DNA of 14,528 bases from Russula earlei (taxonomy: Eukaryota > Basidiomycota > Agaricomycetes > Russulales > Russulaceae), in assembly GCA_025769875.1 (NCBI GenBank), contig JAGFNK010001128.1, positions 1-14,528 on the forward strand, given 5' to 3'. Below the pieces are notes generated by a model. The model had not been told where the DNA came from. It did no database searches and worked only from the letters and a program-made list of their open reading frames with translations. A program made the translations under genes and the position numbers. Positions 9,009-14,528 of this stretch are shown here, piece after piece (position 1 is the first letter of the stretch; each line of letters starts with the position of its first letter).

Positions 9009-10511
9009 CAACCCCGAGCACGATAGGATATCTCTACACATGACTATTTACAGCTGTAGTGCGCAACCACAGCAAGGAAAATACAGTGAGACAGACGGAA
9101 AACATCACTGGTGGGACGATAGCAGGTCTCCGGACTGTAGCGTGCCAGGTCAGGCACGCGGAGTCCGTGGGGCTTGATCCGAGGGCAGTTAGGAGCAGAA
9201 GGGAGCAGGGGAGAGCAAGGTCGTGCCCTGGAATGCAACGCACATGCGCACATGCGAGAGGGTGTGTGTGTGTTCTTGAGGGAATGGTTCACACAGGCAG
9301 ACAAGACGGTTTAACGCAGAGGCAAAAGCTCCCTCCTATTCAAGACTGTAGCTACTAGCCTTAAATACTGTAGAAGAAAGGTGGGGTGAGAACTAGGTAA
9401 TCAAAAACATGGATGAGAAGACAATGGCATAAGAATCCTACTGCTCCAACTGCGAGTCTGTGAGCATGGGGCAGTGCGGCGAGGATGACAGGGTGAGGCG
9501 CTGTGGACAGCGAGCCCTCGGATCGAGTGGCGATGATGTCTGTGCATGTGTCATCCAAGTCTGTATGTATGCGCGTGGCGGGGGCGAGGACGATGCTTGA
9601 GAGATGATGATGAAAGGGGCAAGAGTGGGATTGAAAGGGAGTCGATGACGGGCGAGAGCAATATGACGAAAGGGTGGGGAGCATGAAGCAGACAAAGATA
9701 CTAGTGGTGCAGGGGATGGATGTAGATGAGGGAGCGCAAGGCGTGGGTGAAGTTGGAGGCGATCGAGCTGAGGTGTCGTCGCTGTTCCTGGGCGTAGAGT
9801 GGGCGATGCGAGGGAATGTTGTTGAGAGGAGCGTGCGAGAGGTAAGTGAAAAGAGGGAAAGGAATGACGATAGTTGGAGGGATGATAGGAGGGGAAGGGA
9901 GACGAGAGACAAAGGGAAAGGAAGATGCGTGGGCGAGGGACGTGAGGGAGGTGGGGGCAAGTGCAAGTCATGTGAGTTTCCCGGTCAGCGGGCTCAGACA
10001 CCTTACAGGACTGCTTAGAGGAGGTTTTGCATACCATCAGGGAATTTGAGGATGCGGGGTGCCATGGCATCTGATGGACCCTCCGTTTTTTGGATGGTCG
10101 ACGTCTTGACCTGGGGTCTGGAGAAGGCGACCTCGTGCGACTTTGCAGTTCACTTGCTTTGCCACTCTCCTACAACGGCGGCATGAGAATGAAATAAGCT
10201 GAAAGGGTGTTTGCATTGTCTTGCCTTGGCAGCCCGTTGAATGGCAACATCAGCCAACCATGCAGTACCTCCCAGGGTGCCACAAGGCCGGAAGCTGGGA
10301 GCCCACCGCCATCGTCGTCCTCATCTGACAAGTCTGTGCTCATTGTAGTTGATATTGGGAAGGGCCTCTTTAGAAGGGCACACTTGGGTTCATGGAGCCG
10401 GACAAGGACTGGCCTTGCTCGACTCAGGGTGCATTATGCATGCATCAGATCTTGATCGTTTATGTTCGTTGACATCACATTCGGAACGCGTTGATCGTAT
10501 CTTTCAAGAGA
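9009..10511. other. GC- and purine-rich interior of the foldback-like element, no gene recognised
   Basis: The plus strand between about 9660 and 9960 is strongly purine-biased (AGGGA/GAGG runs). This creates long open frames on both strands: Arg/Glu/Gly-rich on plus, Pro/Ser/Leu-rich on minus. None resembles a protein family, and overlapping openness of this kind is what composition alone gives. A short GT run sits near 9261-9272, and a strong hairpin at 9131-9167 is listed separately. No transposase motif was found. Confidence 0.5.
9131..9167. repeat. Interrupted hairpin
   Basis: CGGACT at 9131-9136 pairs with AGTCCG at 9162-9167. Inside it, GCGTGCC at 9140-9146 pairs with GGCACGC at 9153-9159, around a 6-nt loop. 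The arms are GC-rich and contain several CpG sites still intact. Confidence 0.75.
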
Positions 10512-10954
10512 TGTACTGAAGAAGCAATGAGTAGCATTGCTTCTGTCCCAGATGTTCCTGTACCACCACGTACGTCGAATCCTTGATTGGGGAAGCACTT
10601 AATGCTCCCAGCACCAAGATCGTTTACATAGAAGCAACCTCGCTTCTATGAGCCGCCTTTTGCTTCTATAGCACCAACCTGTACTACAGTAGCATGAACC
10701 TTATCCCTGTAGGGCTATATAAAGCCTCCAGTAGAAACAGTTGAGCCTTAAGCTCGACTTAATTTGCCAATCCCAAACAGTTGACTCCTACCCCGTCTGC
10801 AGAGCCCCTCTCATCTTGTTGTCATACTCTAGAAGGATCTAACACTCCTTCCCCTCCACGAGTATTGCTTGCTTGACTCAAGCATATCTGCATTGGTAGG
10901 ACGCATTTATAGACGCGACCATTGATCTTATTTAAGGCACTTGGAGCCTTAACA
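10512..10954 (+). mobile_element. Probable solo LTR of a retrotransposon
   Basis: The segment starts TGTACTGAAG and ends CCTTAACA, giving TGT..ACA ends and 443 bp. A TATATAAA box lies at 10716-10723, about two thirds of the way down. Hairpins with a GCTTCT core occupy the first part, as in an LTR promoter region. Its last 206 bp recur as a direct repeat at 12488-12694, with the same 3' boundary (GGAGCCTTAACA). That shared end is the strongest evidence for the right edge; the left edge is inferred from TGT only. No target duplication or primer-binding site was found, and no gag or pol sequence flanks it. It would have served as promoter and terminator of an LTR element, now reduced to a solo copy. 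Confidence 0.65.
10716..10723 (+). promoter_or_regulatory. TATA box of the LTR
   Basis: TATATAAA sits inside the probable LTR with about 230 bp of LTR downstream. The copy-2 repeat at 12488-12694 begins downstream of this site, so copy 2 has lost it. Confidence 0.55.
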
Positions 10955-11425
10955 ACCGGGGCATGAAGGAATCGAGCGGGGGTGAGAGGGGGGGTTCTGT
11001 ATCCAAGTTTTCAGTGGACACTTTGCCTTGAGGTCAAGGTTGGGAGGTGGCATGATGACGCGCTCTCGCGTCCAGCGCCGGGACCACCAGCGGCAACAAG
11101 CATGGAGCTGCGGCAACTGCTTGTGGGATCAACAGGAGAATGATTTATAACTTGAGTCAGCACATGTTCACGGCTGTCAGGGAGGGATGGTGAGGATGCA
11201 CACGTATGATTTGGTGTATGTTTGCCACAGTTCCTTGGCTTGAAATTTCCGTGGAGGCTCAGGCGAGGTGACACACTCATTTGGGTGCCTATGGGCGATA
11301 TTGGAAGGCTCCATGACCTTGTGAGAGTGCTGAGTGGAAGAGGTGTGAGCAGAAGATGGTGGTGAGGGGGATGATTGTAGTACTGGATATGGAGGAAGGC
11401 CCATGACTGGGGATGAACAAGTTAC
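10955..11425. other. Stretch between the LTR and the P450 fragment, no gene recognised
   Basis: The sequence right after the LTR end (ACCGGGGCATGA...) shows no primer-binding site of a retrotransposon. Minus-strand open stretches here (11404-11177 and 11280-11011) lie just downstream of the P450 donor site at 11425, but they do not continue the P450. They could be remains of its intron followed by unrelated DNA. Confidence 0.45.
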
Positions 11426-11944
11426 CTGTGAGATTCATTAACTCAGTAGCAATCGCTAGCACATGCTCTGTCAGAGGATCTAGAGTGGAACCTGTCCATG
11501 TTGCGAACAATATTGTTACTGCAAGTAACACATGGCATCTATTAGACCCTCCACATAGAGGCAAAGACAAGAGATGTAGTTGCCTACTTCAAGACAAACT
11601 GACCGACGATGTTTGCTGGGCTGATTGGCAATACTCCCTTCTTTGTTTGGTGATACATTGATCGAGGTAAGATGTGGGTTTCATCAGAGGAGTATCCTTG
11701 GATGGCCTTGAGGGAAAGTAGCTGCATGGTGATCCATTGATGCTGTCGCCTGCAGAGGAAACATCATCTGCATGGTGCCGTTGTTGACCAGCAAGTCAAT
11801 TTGTGCATTCGAAATCATGACAAAGAGCTGGTTACCCATCCATATAGAGAAGAGTGTCCCATATATCCTTGGCCAGGCTCGTAGAGTGTGCTCAGGATAA
11901 GAGCGAAGGAAGTAGTAATGAAGGAGCAGGCCGGGAGGGATCAT
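11426..11944 (-). pseudogene. Cytochrome P450 N-terminal fragment (broken)
   Basis: P450s are heme mono-oxygenases, usually anchored in the ER membrane. Reading down the minus strand from the ATG at 11944, the segment gives MIPPGLLLHYY (the proline-rich hinge, normally PPGP) and then LRAWPRIYG. It continues TLFSIWMGNQLFVMISNAQI and DLLVNNG. In other frames come RQHQWITMQLLSLKAIQGYS (from 11748), TKKGVLPISPAN and TLDPLTEHVLAIATELMNLTG. This order matches the first ~200 residues of fungal P450s. Two residues are missing before DLLVNNG, and the exon between NNG and RQHQ is lost. A 69-bp intron (11587 to 11519, GTAGGC..TTGCAG) joins FVL to NN. A donor GTAAC follows MNLTG at 11425. The helix I oxygen-binding region, the ExxR motif and the heme-binding Cys are absent. 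The segment directly abuts the right inverted arm, and one open frame even runs from the arm into PPG. Confidence 0.82.
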
Positions 11945-12487
11945 ATGGATATGGCAGGTCCGAAATTTTGCATGCAGATCGGCACCCAAAAATCGAAATT
12001 TCAGGAACTGAACATTAGGCTCCCATATTTTAGCTGCACCTAGACACAGTATATAAGGTTCTACTGTCCAAGTTTCAAGGCAATCTATCGAGAAACAGTT
12101 GAGATATGGCAGTTCGAAATTTTGCACTCAGATCACACCCAAAAATCGAAACTTCAAGAACTAAGAATTAGACCCCAGCTCTTGGGCTGCACCTAGATAC
12201 AGTACATGAGATCCCATTGTCAAAGTTTCAAGTCAATCAATCAATTGAGAAATAGTTGAGATATGGCAGTTCAAAGTTTTGCACCCATGTCAGCACCTGA
12301 AAATCGACATTTCAAGAACTGAATATTATGCTCCCATATTTTAGCTGCACCTAGATACAGTATATAAGGTTCTACTGTCAAAGTTTCAAGGCAATCTGTT
12401 GAGAAGCTGTTGAGATATAGCAGTTTTGATTTTGCACTTGAAATGACATCCAAAAATGGCAAGTGCAAGGTCACGTGAAAATGACAG
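11945..12487 (-). repeat. Right inverted arm with three tandem subrepeats
   Basis: This is the inverted copy of 8356-8890. On the minus strand the units run outward-in as in the left arm. The longest open stretch in the outer unit (12474-12271) differs from its left-arm counterpart at a single residue position (Arg for Gln). The inner end passes into the P450 fragment at about 11945-11957, after which left and right no longer match. Confidence 0.85.
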
Positions 12488-12694
12488 TAAGCTCGACTTA
12501 GTTTGCCAATCCCAAACAGTTGACTCCTACCCCGTCTGCAGAGCCCCTCTCATCCTGTTGCCATACTCCAGAAGGACCTAACACTCCTTCCCCTCCACAA
12601 GTATTGCTTCCTTGACTCAAGCATATCTGCATTGGTAGGACGTATTCATAGATGCAACCATTGATCTTATTTAAGGCACTTTGGAGCCTTAACA
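12488..12694 (+). mobile_element. 3' part of a second copy of the LTR
   Basis: This is a direct repeat of 10749-10954, beginning TAAGCTCGACTT and ending TTTGGAGCCTTAACA, with one 1-bp length difference and roughly a dozen substitutions. Its left edge coincides exactly with the TA that follows the right arm. The arm therefore inserted into, or was joined at, the TTAA of this LTR. The first ~237 bp of this LTR copy, including its TATA box, are missing and are not found to the left of 8356. Confidence 0.85.
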
Positions 12695-12985
12695 CATGGT
12701 CAGCTTCAGCTGCCCCTCCAGGGCCTTCTGCCTCAGAGGGAGCACTGCCTGGTGTCAAGACTCACTGTTGAACAATCCAGTTCAAGAGCAAGGGATAAGT
12801 TCAAAGATGAGTCAGTAGACATCCAAGACAGCATGGGCAAGTAGTAGAGTCCAAAGCAGTACCAAATACCAAAGCGGTATGGTTACTGGTAGAGTCGAGC
12901 AGGTATGCAGGGAAGAGGCCAGAATGGTCACAAGGGGATGGTCCTTAAAGGAGTATCCCAGGGGTAGAGAGTGCTGTAAACAAAT

Positions 12986-13005
12986 GGACAGTCTGAGGAC
13001 TGTCC
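12986..13005. repeat. Perfect hairpin GGACAGTC / GACTGTCC
   Basis: Eight-base arms surround a 4-nt loop (TGAG). On the minus strand it lies just downstream of the TATA box and AATAAA of the probable LTR, where a transcript hairpin could form. Confidence 0.8.
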
Positions 13006-13021
13006 ACTACTTTATTGTGTG

Positions 13022-13029
13022 CTTATATA
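13022..13029 (-). promoter_or_regulatory. TATA box of the minus-strand LTR
   Basis: TATATAAG on the minus strand is followed within about 10 bp by AATAAA, giving the promoter and poly(A) signal order expected around the R region of a compact LTR. Confidence 0.45.
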
Positions 13030-13214
13030 CTACAAGAGAACTGCTAAATAGGGAACAAGTCTTAACCTTGTTATCAAGCACAATTGACAGATGAGTAAGA
13101 AGTCAGGGTATGCTTACTGAGCATGCTCAGTCATGCTCGGTAAGCTGCTGAGTAAGAAGGCTCCTAAGGATGAGTAAGAGCCTTTACTATCCATGTGTTC
13201 ACTGTCTTAGTACA

Positions 13215-13587
13215 CATGCTAAGCACCTGATTCATTTACTGTTAGTTAGTTTAGGGCCGGTCATTTGAGGACTTGTAGTTTGGTTCAAGAAATAGAGTTG
13301 CTTATAAGGCCCCTTATATAGTTCTATTAGGGTCATTAGAGTCAACCCTAATACTTATATTAAGGTCCTTGGTATCGCTTTGTAGTTTGTTCTATAGTTA
13401 TTAGAGTTAGTCTAATAACACATTGTAGGGCTTTTAGTGTCTTGTTAGTGCCTCTTGTAGGACACTTAGAGTTGTCATAAGGGGTCCTTAGCGAGGCTAT
13501 AATATAGTCCTTTATTGCTAAAAGGGTTGCCACTAAGTGGGGCTTGCTGTATGTCAATTGTGTCGAGAATTGCTCATGTGACAATGC
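13215..13587. other. AT-rich stretch with many short inverted repeats, no gene
   Basis: I see no gene. The stretch is crowded with small hairpins, for example TATAAGG-CC-CCTTATA near 13302-13318, AGTGTC..GACACT around 13437-13470, and AGGGT..ACCCTA around 13328-13350. The phrase TTAGAGT also recurs. It may be the end of another mobile element or a MITE-like relic. Confidence 0.4.
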
Positions 13588-14528
13588 ATGTGTGATATTG
13601 TGGACACCTCTACTCACCACTTTTGCCTGTGTGAACAGGGTGGCACCATAGAGGCTGGGTTTCCTCTATTAAGGAAAGGTCCTTCAAGGGTCCTCTCCAG
13701 GAACTGGTTCATGACACCTGGTACCCAACCTCAGACAACTAACGATGTTCCACCTTCTGGAGATTGTCAAAGCAGCACTACTGCTTTGGCTTCTGAATCT
13801 TGCTGGCCCACTAACACCAATCTCATCCTTACTCCAGACTCAAACAAGGTAACACTGTCTAAGCAACACCCACTAATTTGCCTCATCCTTCAAGATGCAG
13901 TGGAGATTGTTCAAGCCAGTCTGCTCATTGATCACATGTTCCCTGATGCCCCTACTGTCCTATCTATCATGGAGGCTGCTCTTTTATCAGCCACTTCTTC
14001 CCATCCCAGTTCCTCATTCATCCACAGGCACCTCCAGTCTGATCACAAATATGTGACCAAAATGATTCCTTTGGTAAGTTCCTCAATCAGCAAGATGGTG
14101 TCACTGGTGGAATCAACAGCTGCATGGTCACATTCCCCATTTCTGATGTAAAGCCAAGGAATGCTACACTACCATCATCTCAGCTGAGTTGTTGGTCATC
14201 ACCTCACAGGCATTAATTGTTGCAATTGTTGAGAAGCAGTTGATGGACTACAACTATATGTTTCCAACCAGCAAAAGTGTAAGTGGACTGATTCTTATTC
14301 GATACCATCTAATGTCTGGTTAGGGTTTGTTAAACTTTGGTCTCATAATGTGCTTGCATCCTTATTGGAATATGCAGATTATTAATGTGATTCATGATTT
14401 GTACTTTGCCAGGGGTGTTCACTCATTTGTGAGTAAATTTGGACACCACTTTCTGGCACATCAAGATGCCCTTGGGGTGACGATGCATAAGGTTCCAATA
14501 CCAATGGTTGTGTTGGTAGCAATGGTGG
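13588..14528 (+). pseudogene. DUF6532-type basidiomycete protein, 3' partial, frameshifted
   Basis: The segment gives LILQDAVEIVQASLLIDHMF, FPDAPTVLSIMEAAL, then YVTKMIPLVSSSISKM. After frame changes it gives KECYTTIISAELLVIT and QLMDYNYMFPTSKS. A 99-bp intron (14279-14377, GTAAGT..TGCAG) leads into IINVIHDLYFARGVHSF, KFGHHFLAHQDALGV and VPIPMVVLVA at the window edge. The pattern 'FPD.., then a helix pair, then HPxIIxVIxDxYF..G.xSF..KF, then VPxPMVALVATAL' is what I associate with DUF6532, a domain of unknown function abundant in Agaricomycetes and often found in multicopy, repeat-associated genes. Two frame changes near 14100 and 14150 break it, unless a small unrecognised intron explains them. 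The N-terminal part (13588 to about 13830) matches nothing I know, and the start is uncertain. The C-terminus lies outside the window. Confidence 0.65.

Larger units (their letters stand above)
8356..12487. mobile_element. Foldback-like element with long inverted arms made of tandem subrepeats
   Basis: The left arm (8356 onward, plus) and the right arm (ending at 12487, minus) are inverted copies of each other. Both begin CTGTC-[GA]-TTTTCAC-[AG]-TGACCTTGC and stay alignable for about 0.53 kb. The left end is preceded by TA (8354-8355) and the right end followed by TA (12488-12489), consistent with a TA target duplication. Each arm is a tandem array of ~153-bp units. The 4132-bp span contains no transposase that I can recognise. 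It does contain an LTR and a P450 gene fragment. Long inverted arms built of tandem subrepeats are the hallmark of foldback-type elements, described mainly in insects and plants. The caveat is that the left flank does not match the LTR disrupted at the right end. The two arms may therefore come from different insertions or have been joined by deletion. Confidence 0.65.
12766..13214 (-). mobile_element. Probable LTR of an unrelated retrotransposon, minus orientation
   Basis: On the minus strand the segment starts TGTACTAAGACAG at 13214 and ends TTGTTCAACA at 12766 (449 bp). It has TATATAAG at 13029-13022 and AATAAA at 13016-13011 shortly after it. The first third is rich in repeated motifs: TGAGTAAGA three times on the plus strand at 13092, 13149 and 13171, and a 16-bp palindrome at 13116-13131. 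A short open stretch on the minus strand after the LTR end (12758 down to 12697, starting TPGSAPSEAEGPGG) might be the beginning of an element's coding part. It is cut by the LTR fragment at 12694. No primer-binding site or target duplication was seen, so the boundaries are tentative. Confidence 0.5.

Noticed and set aside
9361..10070. Pro/Ser-rich minus-strand proteins of about 200 codons
   Set aside because: Two overlapping frames are both open and both low-complexity, as expected from a polypurine strand. No domain is recognisable.
11684..12127. A 147-codon minus-strand protein
   Set aside because: The first third is an arm subrepeat, the middle is a P450 fragment and the end is out of the P450 frame. 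It is a chance open frame across a junction.
12498..12758. Minus-strand 86-codon protein starting TPGSAPSEAEGPGG
   Set aside because: It begins only a few bases after the end of the minus-strand LTR and two thirds of it lies in the unrelated LTR fragment. At most its first ~20 codons could belong to an element's coding part.

Overview
The window reads as repeat-rich nuclear DNA of a mushroom-forming basidiomycete (Agaricomycetes). Three observations point there. Coding pieces are cut by very short introns (about 47-73 bp, with GT..AG ends and CTGAC/CTGAT-like branch sites). Two copies of Plavaka-type transposases, a family concentrated in these fungi, are present. The right edge carries a DUF6532-type protein, a domain largely known from basidiomycetes. 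I see no prokaryotic signals, no rRNA or tRNA gene and no CRISPR array. No host gene looks intact.

Layout. Bases 1-1103 (minus) hold the C-terminal part of a decayed Plavaka transposase, cut off inside an intron. Facing away from it, 1497-5458 (plus) is a nearly complete second Plavaka transposase pseudogene. Ten introns can be placed by splice consensus plus reading frame. Once they are removed, only four in-frame TGA codons and two frameshifts break it. At 5830-6215 lies a broken fragment of the splicing factor PRP6 (HAT repeats). Bases 6216-7939 are largely unexplained. At 7940-8204 there is an exon-sized piece of an amidase-signature enzyme.

The most unusual structure is 8356-12487: about 0.53 kb inverted arms, each built of tandem ~153-bp subrepeats. 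They start CTGTC, end GACAG, and have TA on both sides. This resembles a foldback-type element. Its interior holds a purine-rich unexplained stretch, a probable solo LTR (10512-10954) and an N-terminal cytochrome P450 fragment (11426-11944, minus) that abuts the right arm. The right end sits inside a second copy of the same LTR, of which only the 3' part (12488-12694) remains. A different, minus-strand LTR follows (12766-13214), then a hairpin-rich AT segment. A broken DUF6532-type gene runs off the right edge.

There is no operon or working pathway here. The common theme is mobile DNA together with fragments of unrelated host genes (PRP6, amidase, P450), plus stop codons and copy-to-copy differences that look like C-to-T decay. 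Whether the host-gene pieces were captured by elements or stranded by rearrangement cannot be settled from this window. Family assignments rest on reading conserved motifs by eye; no database search was possible.
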